Shown here piece by piece: positions 1-10,427 of a DNA stretch of 64,000 nucleotides. The notes under the pieces are model-generated. The model ran no database searches. It saw only the letters and a program-made list of their open reading frames with translations, and was not told where the DNA came from. The DNA is taken from the NCBI GenBank assembly GCA_020055645.1, contig CM034546.1, forward strand, positions 5,766,001 through 5,830,000, in the 5' to 3' direction. The position numbers and the translations under genes are program-made. The stretch comes from Tomocerus qinae. Taxonomy: Eukaryota; Arthropoda; Collembola; Entomobryomorpha; Tomoceridae. The first letter of the stretch is position 1, and each line of letters opens with the position of its first letter.

Positions 1-1
1 T

Positions 2-1213
2 TCATTTGTTTATTTTGGTCCAAAGAAAAACAAAGAACGGGTGAGTTTAATGCTCTGGGTCAAAACCACATTTGACAAATGGTCATGGTCTTGCTTAACA
101 GGGATTTATTTAACAATTTGTGTCCTTCTTATACGACAGTCATACGGAAGGAATATTACTCTCCCCAATGTTCTCTCCGGTATGTTAAATGGAATGATCC
201 TATTCATCTGTCACCAATTCGTTCCAACGAAGAGCAAAATGATTATCATCATTTTGATGAGCACATTTATGTTTCGGATGTGGTACGAGTGTTTCATCAC
301 TGCCGAAGTCACCTCACCCGTAAAAGATATAGTAATGAATGATCTGGAAGACCTCGTGGAAAATGGCTACAAGTATATCCTAATGAAAGGTGACAGTCCC
401 ACTCCGATTAAACAAGTATGGGACCTTCAGAAATTTAGAAATTCTGATTTAAAAAACCAAATGAATAATTCCATCGAAGTTATGGATATAAGAATACTTC
501 CTACGCAGTCCCTGCGTGAGGCACACACAGCAGCTGTTAAGTTCTTAGAAAATTTTGAAAAATTTAGAAGTTTTATTTTGTTGTTTACGAGTTTCTGGGG
601 AAAGGTAATGACAACAGTTTCCGAAGACATGTTTTACACTCTATGTGAAACTCATATTCCTTCCGATATCAAAAAACCTTTAGTGGCATTGATGACTGAC
701 AAAAAATTGTTTATAATGCTTACAAAATACTATGCTGACTTAACTTCTCTCGTGTTTCAACATAAACCATTTCGTACTTTAAAAAGTTTCATACTTGGCA
801 AAACAGAAACCCTCGACACCCTATCTTGGCAAGAAACTATTGTTATTAACGGATGTTACAGGCACCAATTTTCAAAATATTACAAAACCCTGTATGAAAT
901 TGGGTTTTGGAGACTTTTAAATAATCATGAAGACTTACTGGCGCCTTTTTACAAAAGATTCGCTAGATATCACAAGCTTACGTTTGAGGCATTTACGCTT
1001 TCATTACAAGATAAAATCCTAACTTTATTTTATATCATGTTAATCATGTATGGCGGTTCTTTGCTTTTATTTATAGCTGAATGCAAGTGGATCATTTGGT
1101 CTGGTATAGTAAGCATAGCAAAATTAAGCTTGAAAAATATAAGAATTTGGTTGAACTGCATACAAAATATTATACAAATTAGAAGACAAACCAGAATAGA
1201 AACTACCAATTAA
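2..1213 (+). CDS. Divergent ionotropic receptor, 3' part (IR-aA)
   Basis: A ligand-gated cation channel subunit of the ionotropic receptor family (variant iGluRs used for chemosensation), placed in the plasma membrane. The gene enters from outside the window: frame 2 is already open at base 2 and matches the interior of the full-length copy at 22232-24370, so the ATG at 41 is internal. Counting from that ATG, hydrophobic segments lie near residues 13-32 (M1), 47-60 (pore region) and 65-86 (M3, followed by the IR-like motif YECFITAEVTSP), with a last membrane helix at about 327-348. The extracellular S2 lobe lies between M3 and the last helix. No stop or frameshift is seen. Compared with the paralogue, residues about 155-250 differ far more than the flanks. 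The splice-donor-like GTGAGT at 38 is not used, because the frame runs through it. Family assignment rests on topology and motif layout, as the sequence is very divergent. Confidence 0.72.
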   Translation, partial: SFVYFGPKKNKERVSLMLWVKTTFDKWSWSCLTGIYLTICVLLIRQSYGRNITLPNVLSGMLNGMILFICHQFVPTKSKMIIIILMSTFMFRMWYECFITAEVTSPVKDIVMNDLEDLVENGYKYILMKGDSPTPIKQVWDLQKFRNSDLKNQMNNSIEVMDIRILPTQSLREAHTAAVKFLENFEKFRSFILLFTSFWGKVMTTVSEDMFYTLCETHIPSDIKKPLVALMTDKKLFIMLTKYYADLTSLVFQHKPFRTLKSFILGKTETLDTLSWQETIVINGCYRHQFSKYYKTLYEIGFWRLLNNHEDLLAPFYKRFARYHKLTFEAFTLSLQDKILTLFYIMLIMYGGSLLLFIAECKWIIWSGIVSIAKLSLKNIRIWLNCIQNIIQIRRQTRIETTN

Positions 1214-2517
1214 TTTTGGACAGACATAGTAGTTATTCTCTCAAAGTTCCGTCCGGAAAAAATACCGGAAAATTGTTCATACAATAATTACAATGATACT
1301 TATTTTTAAAAAAATACTTGTATATATGTTAAGATGTACGATTGTACAATGGAGGTTACAATTCGTGATAAAAATAAAAATCAACTTATCAATCAAAATA
1401 AAATAATTATAATTATACTAACATGATTGTGAATTCAAAGTTATTTACTTTAAAGCATGCATATAATGCATATGCATCTGGAAGCCATAACTATTTTCAC
1501 AATGTCAAGTGTGAATAACATTAAGCTTTCAGGTGCCTATCACAAATATTGTTTTGCAGTTACTAAATAATGTATTGAAGTTATTTGAGATATTGGAACC
1601 TCAGGAGCATATTTAAAATACTGTATGGTTGGTTTTCTAAACTCATAATTATGACTCATATCGTAGTAATATAGTTGTCTGGATTCCTCTTAAAGACATT
1701 CTAATATATCTCAACGTATCAATTATTATGTCTTCAATAAATAGGTAATCAATTTTTGTAGTCAATCTTTGCACATTTGAACTGTTACGAATTGGTCTAG
1801 CATTAAACTTATTAAACAGAGTTAAATAAACTATACAAAAGTTATATAATAAACTGTATAATACACCAATCTTATTTATGTTTTTCGTGTCGAATATCCT
1901 TCATGTAGCCATTGTCTATAGAAGGTTACAAGTAAATGTGAATACATTGACTGGATTAATCGATTGCGATAAAATTGCGAATAAGAGAATAGGGTCATCA
2001 ACCTGTATAAGAATGAAGTACGAAGGTATAGCCATTTCTAGGTTATACGCCCGTATGTATGATATGTAAAGTATGTGAGTATATGTTGTCCATAGTAGCT
2101 GGATTTTTATGCGGTTAAAAAGTTAAAAGTCACTCATCTTCAACTATCATTTGTAAAATGGGAGTATGGCGTTAATCTCCGACTTCATTTAAACAACTTA
2201 ATCTAATTACCAATAACAAGAGTGAACTAACACTTTACAATTAACTATATGCAAACATTCGATTTATTTTTAAATAAAATTGTTTATTATCACATTACAT
2301 ATTATGAATCATTTATGTTAAATCGGTGATACTATATAGACCTACAACTATATAGAAATGAATTAATTCAACCTTTTCTCGATGGTCAATATCTGTAACG
2401 TCCGAAAGCGTCAATGTAAATTAAATTGTATTTTAAATTAGGACCCATTAAATTACTTTGGAATTAAACACTTACAGTTTTCAGTGTGATTTAAATTAAT
2501 TAAATTCCTATTATTAG
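1214..2517. other. 3' flank of IR-aA, no gene seen
   Basis: AT-rich non-coding DNA. It aligns by eye with 24371-24645, 25418-25815 and 26745-26935 of block B, so it belongs to the duplicated block. AATAAA-type polyadenylation signals follow the IR stop. About 1900-2320 has no counterpart in block B, where a minisatellite sits instead. Confidence 0.7.
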
Positions 2518-2585
2518 CAAGGTATCAAAAAACCCTGGTTTTTTAGAAAAAAACCCACGACTCTTGGTTTTTTGGGTTTAAGGCT

Positions 2586-2836
2586 TGGTAGCTTTTGAGA
2601 AATCTATTAGGAGAAATTGTTTTTGATAAAAATATATATAGGAGTACAGAGTTTCAACCAACATTGTTTAATATATATTTTCACCTTTTGTACACAACTT
2701 GGGATAATAAATTATCGTCTTTGCCACCTCAGTCTATAAATATTTAGCAACCGGCTATAGTAAATTTGAGTGGATACGCCTCTATCTAAACAAATAAACC
2801 AATCAACCCTTGAACGACTAACTTAATGATAATTTG
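2586..2836 (-). repeat. Inverted copy of the Gr2 upstream region inside the element
   Basis: This stretch is the reverse complement of about 7795-8055 (block A) and 34030-34290 (block B), the DNA just upstream of Gr2. Shared landmarks on the reverse strand include the block GCGTATCCACTCAAAT, the TAATTTATTATCCCA block and the segment around GGTAGCTTTTGAGAAATC. It replaces the middle of the host element: the block B copy and the extra copy at 24653-25409 keep ordinary element sequence here. It is either a captured host fragment or an ectopic repair product. Confidence 0.75.
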
Positions 2837-3031
2837 CAATAGCATAATTACATATTATTTATTGACTCCTTCATAAATTTGGAGTTTTAATTGTGAAGAA
2901 GTACAGCAACGAATTGAAAATGTAATTAAAAATAATTATGTTTACAACAATATAATCTTCACAACGATTAAAATTTGCATAAAACTAATATATACCTAGT
3001 CATTTCGATACGATATATTTATTGCACGTAA

Positions 3032-3549
3032 AGCTAGGTATACATACGCGTGAAAAGGTGGTGAAATGAACATTTTTTCATTTCACAAATTTTTCCCATT
3101 TTCAGTACACACAAACACGGCGAAAAGTAAGCGAAATCTGTTCACTCATGAAAAAAGCCTTATTTCACGAGTGAAAAGCAGACCCCTTTTTTCACGGCGA
3201 AATCGACTCGCAGTATATAATCTCTCATGTATGTGTCATTTAGCGGGCCCACTATCCTAACTCAAAATTGATGGCAGCATATAGCCATTAGCGACCACAC
3301 TGTCACTATCTCACAGGCAACCTTGAGACATGAAAATTGTCTCACATCAGACTGGTTGGTCTTGTGTAATTCCAAGCACCTAACCAAGGACAGCCGCATT
3401 TTGTCTTCCGTCGTAATGTATACTGGGTATAATGAACTACCGTGAAAATCTAGTATTTCACTTCATTTTAGCCTTTCATTTCGCCAACATTTCACATGAA
3501 TAAATTTCACGTGAAATAAAATTCATTTCACGCTTATGTATACCTAGCT
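3032..3549. mobile_element. PIF/Harbinger-like MITE
   Basis: Terminal inverted repeats start AGCTAGGTATACATA on the left and mirror it on the right, flanked by a 3-bp TAA duplication (3029-3031, 3550-3552). A 3-bp TWA target is typical of PIF/Harbinger elements. The empty site is visible in block B (about 27440-27450, one TAA), so this insertion followed the block duplication. The body is rich in TTTCAC/GTGAAA repeats and encodes nothing. Confidence 0.85.
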
Positions 3550-3768
3550 TAAACGTGAAGAAGCTACAATTTGTTTCCACCTGATTGTATATTTGTTTAC
3601 ATTTTTTAATAGAATAATGAGAAAATTAGTATGTCTTGCTTATCTAGATGGAGATTTAGTGCACATTATTTTGTTTTGTGAAAAACCCAAAAAAACCAGG
3701 GTTTTTTAAATAGGGTGGGTTTTTCGCCAAAAAACCCAAAAAACCCACAACCGAACCCTGATTATTAG

Positions 3769-4857
3769 GTATCTTAATCAACAATTGCGAAATTAGTAAC
3801 GATAGTTGTAATTTATAATTACCTAACCGATCACTGTTGCAAATTTCAATGTAAATGGCTAAATTTTAAATTTTCCCGCACATGCAGTAATAGAAACCTT
3901 AAGCACACTGAAAGCTGGAAATATTTGCATAGAGAATGCATGAAAACTGCTTTTTGTTATAAAATACACGGACTGGTTAAGATTTGCTACATGTAGGTAA
4001 AGTTTCAGGTTCTGTTTAGCTTCGTTATCAGAGCGGCAAATTAACATGCGATAGTACGTACATTCCGATGTACATACCAACATACTGAATTTCACCGCGC
4101 AACTCGAACAGACGATTATACTGTAGTAGTGATACCATATTTATTATTACATTGTTTTCGGCAAACTAAACGTAGAAAATCCACTAATAAAAATAATAAT
4201 GATTCCATATAAATCTGTAGAAGTTATACGGGATATATCTGCAAGGAATGCTCCGAATTGTCAACACTTTTTTGTCAACACCAAAGTGTCAATACAATTT
4301 CGGCCAGTAGCATAGATTTCAGTCATGATCTACGCGTCTATGAATGTCAATAAAATTGGGTCTTTGCGCAGAATCCTTTTCCCAGCAAACTTGAATAATA
4401 ATGTACCTGTGAATGTGGTTCTTAATATTATTGTCATCCTGAAGTTGATTTGTCTGTTTGTAATGCTAGTAAAAGGCGTATCCACTCAATTAAGTATAAA
4501 TAGCATTTTATATGAAGTGTCGATTAATAAATATTTACGCAAACTTTAATTATGTTAATGCTTCAAAAAGCATAATTTATTTTTTCACAATGGCTACAAT
4601 ATTCTCATCAAACTAATAACGATAACTGTCTAGCATTCTGCATTAAATTTCTTAAAAATTTATCACATTTTCTGTCTATAAACTATTACATTACACAACT
4701 AGATATACACATAGAAATTTATTTAGGAGACATTACACAATTAAATTCAGCTTGTAAATAATCCAATAAAAATAACCACCTCTAAAATATTTTTGAAATT
4801 CTTGACAACTTTACCACAAGAAGTATATCTGCGTATTTGCCAATTTTCAATTTTCAG
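3769..4857 (+). other. Region upstream of Gr1A, with a short conserved reading frame
   Basis: Shared with block B (28706-29085 and 30505-31226). It holds a 74-codon frame at 4325-4549 with a hydrophobic stretch. The block B equivalent is 30713-30925, and the copies differ by an in-frame 3-nt indel and several replacement changes. It ends in a stop and I found no splice link to the GR, so it may be 5' leader or a chance frame. The sequence GCGTATCCACTCAA at about 4477 recurs upstream of Gr2. Confidence 0.4.
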
Positions 4858-6995
4858 GCCTATCATTTTTGACAATTTAAACCCCAAAATGATAATAAAG
4901 GATGATTTCTACATTTGCTTGAGACCTTTGCTAATTTTCGGTCGAATTTTAGGATTGGTGCCACTCTCAGGGTCTTTTCATGGGGATTTAAATGACGTGC
5001 ATTTCAGGTACATAAAATACAATCTAAAATCTATCATATAGAACTTTGAAAGTAGAATATCTATTATTCATTTCTTCTTTTAACTTTTAACACGTTTATT
5101 ATTCATTTCAGGAAATCTAGCACCACTGCAATAAAATCCGCAATCTTGATTATACTATTCAGTATTAACTATTGCTTCGCCTTTGTCGGCTTTTCGATAA
5201 AAAGAGGGCGTGATCCTCGTGATATAGCAGTTAACATAGGACCACTTTTATGCTACTCTGTTGGACTGTTTGTGTAAGAAAAATTATAAGCAATTAGATA
5301 AATAACAAATTATATTTAGCTTTTCTAATCCATCTTCTTTTAATTTGCAGGTATATATATCTGTACCGTAATATTGAGGAATTTGATTGTTCTTGCAAAA
5401 AACTTAAGAGCCCTAAACCTAACATTTTACAATGAAGACAAAAACATTTTTCGTGACATTTACTTCATTGCAGGCTTCTTTTGTATATTTTCGATATTCG
5501 AACGTGGAGCTACACTAACGCTGTATTCATTGGAAGGTTTGTAGCCGAATTATTTACCCACTTTTTTGTCATTAAAATGTCCATAACTCTTGTTATATAA
5601 CTATTCCATTTATCTAATTACTTAATCTTTGGTCATATCTAATGAAACAGATATGCAGCAATTTCATTGGACAGGATTAATACCATATCATCCAGGTTTA
5701 GCATCGTCTGTTCTAATATTCAACGAATTCGCTATGTTTGCCTGGCATTTTGGTGATATTCTAATAGCTTTTATGTCTCGAAGCATTTCTTTCAAGTTTA
5801 AATCTTTAACTCAAAAAGCTTCATTCAGCTTAAAAGAATGCGAGAAGAATGACATAGGTTAGAGACTATTTTATTTATTCTTGTGTTTATAAAAATAGGA
5901 CCTGAGTTATATCTAATGCAATTCTATTCATGTGAACAGAGTTCTTGCAATGGGACTCAGTTGTTCTAGATCATATGAAATTATGTGAAGTCTTAGAGGA
6001 AGTTGACGCATTTGTAAATCCTCTAGTGTTTGTCTCTTTTGCAGCGAATATTTAAATCATTTGTATTCTGGTAATACTGAGCATTTTATGATGAACAAGC
6101 ATTTTTTTGTATACATTCAATAGCAATAGACGGAGAAGTAGTGCTGGAAAAATCACAATTTAATACATTATTCCAACGACCGTCAAACTTTACTGTCTAT
6201 TTTTGTTCTGGGGTTTAGCTTCATATAGGACTTACGGAATCCGAGAACGACAACATTATTTCTGTGCTTTACTTAACTTGCTCGTTTTTTGTAATTCATG
6301 AATTAATTATCCAATTAATACTTTTCAGATTTCAGGTTTTTTATTGCCAATGTTTTGTCACTAGCATCTGGTTTTTCGTGTTACTTGGGTTGGAGTGTCA
6401 GGAGCCGGGGTGAATAAGTATGCTCACAGTATTGAAAAACTGCTAAGAAAATGCCCGAATGAATATTACTTCAACACTAACGTAAACTTTTTTGTTTGAC
6501 AAGTGTTTAATACTTTTGTTGTCTTATTGTCTTAGTATCGATCAGTTTCTATTGATTTTTTAAATGATGTGATGTGATGATCAGGGTTGCGGTATCCGGA
6601 TAGGAAGGTGTGGACGAATTGGATAAAATGGTTTTTATCCACTGGAAAAAATTGATTTTATCCGGACAAAATGGTTGTGGTTAGTGGACGAAATGGTTTT
6701 GTCCACTGGACAAAATCAATTTCATCCGGACAAAACGCAACCCTGGTGATGAATTGTTTTCATCTTTTAAATACTTTATCCCAGATTATTTATTTTGGGT
6801 AAATTATTGCAGGTTGAACGGACAGAGAGGCGTGTGTTATCTACCAAAATAGGCATTACTGGATTAAATTGTTTTGTAATGACATCCACGTTCTTACTCA
6901 GTTTACTTTCTGTTATATTTACATTTGTAATTGTACTTTTCCAGTCTACTGCTACAGACCTCGTCAATTGTACTAACAATGTCGATGAAAAATAA
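4858..6995 (+). pseudogene. Gustatory receptor Gr1A, broken
   Basis: Seven-transmembrane insect-type gustatory receptor related to the sugar-receptor branch (motif LRPLLIFGRILGLVPLSG near the start; conserved C-terminal block VERTERRVLSTKIGITG then a last helix). Exons: 4858-5007 (ATG at 4889), 5112-5273, 5351-5536, 5651-5857, 5940-6070, 6219-6290, 6365-6481, 6813-6995. Splice sites and phases match the intact paralogue at 31227-33255. Two disabling changes are present: a 1-nt insertion at about 5381-5386 in the third exon shifts the frame, and a TAC to TAA change makes a stop at 6053-6055 in the fifth exon. All other exons stay open, so the inactivation is recent. Confidence 0.8.
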
Positions 6996-8168
6996 TAAAA
7001 TGTAATCAGCATAATTGCATTATATTTATAGGATTTAAACTACAAATGATCATACATTTACATAGTGAGAGTTATAGTAAGTCTCCTTGAAATTGTTAGG
7101 TGCAACCCACATCTCGATATACTTACTTGTTGGAAGATATTTTTGGAAGTATTGGTTATCACTATGACTAAAAGTTTACAGCAAAATACGGAGGCTGTAT
7201 TAAATATTGAAATTGGTGCAATGCAATGCAATATCGTAACATTGTAATGCATCCATTATTCACCTGACCTACCATTTTCATTTACCTTCAGGAAAACCAT
7301 ATTAGATAACAGGAATTAAGAAAACCACGAGAGATACAATTCAAGTCCATATCAATATTAACATTTATGATGCAGTTATTTAAGTATAAATTGAAATATT
7401 AGGCTGCATCAGCTCTAAAATATACTCACAAGATCAAATGTTACTAATAATAATATTTGCTGCTGTTACAAATAGACACACACTGCAGTTTTTTCGGTTG
7501 TACTATACAAAAATTTACTAAGTTCCATTTTCAGGAATTATGAGTATGTATTTAGGTACATTAAAGAAATGATTTTGTTTGTACCATGCCATAAATCAAA
7601 TTTAGGAATGAAAATTGTATTTTACCAATGTAGCTAATAACTGTAAAAGGTAAGTTTATTAATTATTCTTGAAAAATGCCGTGTCATAATACCTGGACAT
7701 ATATACAGTATCCTTTGTATCAAAGGTAAAATGAAATAAAGCATAAAAATATATATAGTTATGCTACTTATGCTGTTGCACATTATCATTTAGTTCGTCA
7801 TGCATTCAGGAGTTGATTGGTTTATTTGTTTAGATAGAGGCGTATCCACTCAAATAACAAAATTCCGATTGATAAATATTTACAGACTGAGGTGTCAAAA
7901 ACGATAATTTATTATCCCACATTGTGTACAAAAGGTGAAAATATATTAAACAATGTATGTCGAATAATACTCGTCTGTGTTCTCCTTAATGTATCTTTTA
8001 TCAATAGAATTAAAAAGTTTGTCCTAATAGATTTCTCGAAACATTTCCAAGTGCGTGTACTCACTCTCAAACCTTAAAATGCCAGTTTCAGACACACAGA
8101 AAACTCATGTCGACAACAACGAATATTCACTAGGCAATTTTTAAACTTTTTGCTAGGTTGACTTTCAG
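6996..8168. other. Intergenic DNA between Gr1A and Gr2A
   Basis: Matches 33256-34409 of block B along its length, with small indels. The part from about 7795 on holds the GCGTATCCACTCAA block (about 7843) and the segment copied in inverse orientation at 2586-2836. Short frames here are not conserved between blocks; no gene is supported. Confidence 0.6.
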
Positions 8169-8350
8169 GCCCACAATTTTTCTAACTTCACAATGCGTCA
8201 CAAAATGAATCTTGGAGTCATCACACATGTAATAATACCCCAGGATGATTTCTTCGTTTGTTTGAGGCCTTTGTTGATATTAGGCAGGTTTTTAGGATTA
8301 GTGCCCATCTCAGGGCTTCTAAACGGAGATTTAAATGAACTGTATTTCAG
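8169..8350 (+). pseudogene. Gustatory receptor Gr2A, only the first coding exon left
   Basis: The exon runs from an acceptor (TTTCAG) through ATG 8193 to a donor at 8351 and encodes a GR start with the block LRPLLILGRFLGLVPISG. It matches Gr2B exon 1 (34410-34591). Every later exon is missing: about 20 nt into the intron, at about 8370, the sequence jumps to DNA that in block B lies beyond the end of Gr2 and next to the 3' end of IR-b. About 2.4 kb is therefore deleted relative to block B. Confidence 0.85.
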
Positions 8351-10427
8351 GTACGTAAAAAATTCGAGATTTTCGATTTATTTGCGGGTGTTTCAATTTG
8401 TGAAAAACGAGGTATTTAATTTCGCACAGAAAAATTATGAGTGCTATTGTGGAACCCAATAAGAGTACGCTGAAGGTCACAGCAAGCAAATTCAATGTCA
8501 AAGGTTTAAAATTATTCTTATTGAGTTCATCGTCCAATAATGATTTCAAATGGCGACCTAAATCACTCTGATCCCCGCTCCTAGCTTTGATAGACTCTCC
8601 CTGCTCGTAGTTATAGACGTCGTCCATCCATTTGTTAATGTGGCCTGTATCTCTCAGCCATCCCATAATGTGTACAAACACTTCGGTAAGCTCTGAATTC
8701 TTTTGCAAGCCCATTAGGGCAGGAGTTGTAAATGCGAAGCCTTTAGAAAATGATACGGGAACAATATTTCTCCGAATGGTCAGAAACTCGGAAACAGCTG
8801 CCAGCATGTTTGTTTGCCAACCAATGCATGCGTATTTGTCTTCCGTTACAACTTTTATAACACATTCAGATGCACTAAGTCTTTCTATTCTCTTTGCCAA
8901 AGTAGCGTATACTGACGTATTGACTTCTCTGAAAAATGCATCGTAAGAACTACCGGGAAGGTTTACCATCAAAACATGAAAATCTTCTCGGGCAACTAAT
9001 TCGTCAAATGTCTGAGGGAATTTTTCCAGTTTTGGAATCGTCAGTAGGGCAAGAATATCCGAGGTATAGAAATTGTCTAGCACAAACGACATCCAAATCC
9101 ACAACAATGAAAAATAACGCAATTTATTCGGAATTCTTACAGATTGTGCAAAAAGTGGTTGTATTGAATTTTCCAAACCTTTTAGAAAATACAAATAACC
9201 TTGTGATTTAGTTTGATTATCTCGCTGGGCAGTTGATTCTAGTAAAAGGTGGATGAAAGCTAAAATAATCGTTGTAATAAGTATTAGTGTCCAAATCCCA
9301 TTAGAAAATGATGAATGCAGAGCATCCCAATTTAATCTGACCGATGTTGATGGGCGTCCCATCAAAAATCTTACTGTAGAATAGAAACCACCCACGCCTC
9401 TGTCTATTTTATCGTCTCCGGAGGAATTTGAATAAAACAGGTAAATGTCCACTTGGTCAGAGATGAGAAGGTATAAGGCTGGTTGTCGCCACTGTTCTGC
9501 TCTTAGCTCATAAGTAAAATTGTAATATTTAGATGATTTTTCAACAAAATTGTAAACGCTTCCCAGATTAACCTTTTCTGATTTTAAAACCATGTGGCTC
9601 ACTGGATATGTACCGAAACGAATATGGAATCCATTTAAGACATCAGCCCGTTTTCGAAAATAACTGTTTAGTAAACTAATTTCATCAATTTTTCCAGTTT
9701 TTTCGCTTAATTTTTCACAAAAAATAATTCCATTAATGTTTTGATTATCGTTTGAAGAATTTGAACGTGCAGTAATTTCTACTCCAATTTTCTTCCTCAG
9801 TCTCGATATTGATCTACCAGATTCGCACAGCATTAAAATGGAACTAAAGTCTCCAAAGAAAATGTAGAAATGTTGCTTAGGTAGAAGTGAATACAACTTC
9901 CTACTGTTTTTTGCGTTTAAAATTGTTTCATTACGAGAGAAGAGGAATTGAATTATTTCATCCGCCACAAAAACAACAAACGCCCTGCTTGTAACAAATT
10001 TATTGTAGTATGAAAATCTACAATTATTCTGAGAATGAATTCGGTACTCCGTGGGAGACGAAATATTAATGGTTTGCAATTGGTCATAAAATTTTGTATT
10101 AATTGCAATTGGATAGAAAGATTTGTGAAGATATTCTAAGTTTAAATAGTTCCCAATTAAATTTATTGATTTCGTGTAAATTCGAACGTGACTGTTCTGA
10201 GATTTTTTCTCTCTGTCACTTCCTTCTGTGTTAAATCCAAAGAGATTTTCAAATATATTTGAAGATATATTTGTATCTGGAATATCTGCTGAAATGTTAT
10301 TGAATTAGTAAACAACAAATGCATTCAAAAATGTAAACGACGTGGCTAGACTGTATTGTAAATTTTGTGCAGTGCGGTAAAATATCCCATATCCACTAAT
10401 CATAATAAAAAGTGCATCTTTTGTCAT
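8331..10427 (-). pseudogene. Ionotropic receptor IR-bA, broken
   Basis: Paralogue of IR-bB (36965-39100). Reading inward from the ancestral ATG (10427-10425), a 66-nt in-frame deletion relative to 38954-39019 of block B removes residues 28-49, which hold the likely true start and signal peptide. A GAA to TAA change then makes a stop at 10307-10305. Downstream, 8331-10304 is one open frame that includes the ligand-binding region, M1, the M3 motif YTSDILALLTIP and the last helix. The C-terminus is chimeric: because of the deletion near 8370 the frame runs antisense into the Gr2A donor and exon, swapping the normal tail for about 16 unrelated residues before a stop at 8333-8331. Confidence 0.85.

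Larger units (their letters stand above)
2518..3760. mobile_element. hAT-like non-autonomous element, CAGGGTT family (block A copy)
   Basis: Bounded by an exact 8-bp target duplication ATTATTAG (2510-2517 and 3761-3768). The left end reads CAAGGTATC and the right end reads GAACCCTG, with runs of GGGTTTTTT/AAAAAACCC just inside both ends. The same ends and the same ATTATTAG duplication flank the block B copy at 26940-28697, so the insertion predates the block duplication. This copy also holds a Harbinger-like insertion (3032-3549) and an inverted piece of GR upstream DNA (2586-2836). No transposase is present. Confidence 0.8.

Noticed and set aside
38-43. Splice-donor-like GTGAGT in IR-aA
   Set aside because: The paralogue has GTTAGT there and both frames read straight through, so no intron is needed.
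8632-9211. Plus-strand frames opposite IR-bA (and 37239-37818 opposite IR-bB)
   Set aside because: Antisense shadows of the well-supported IR coding strand.
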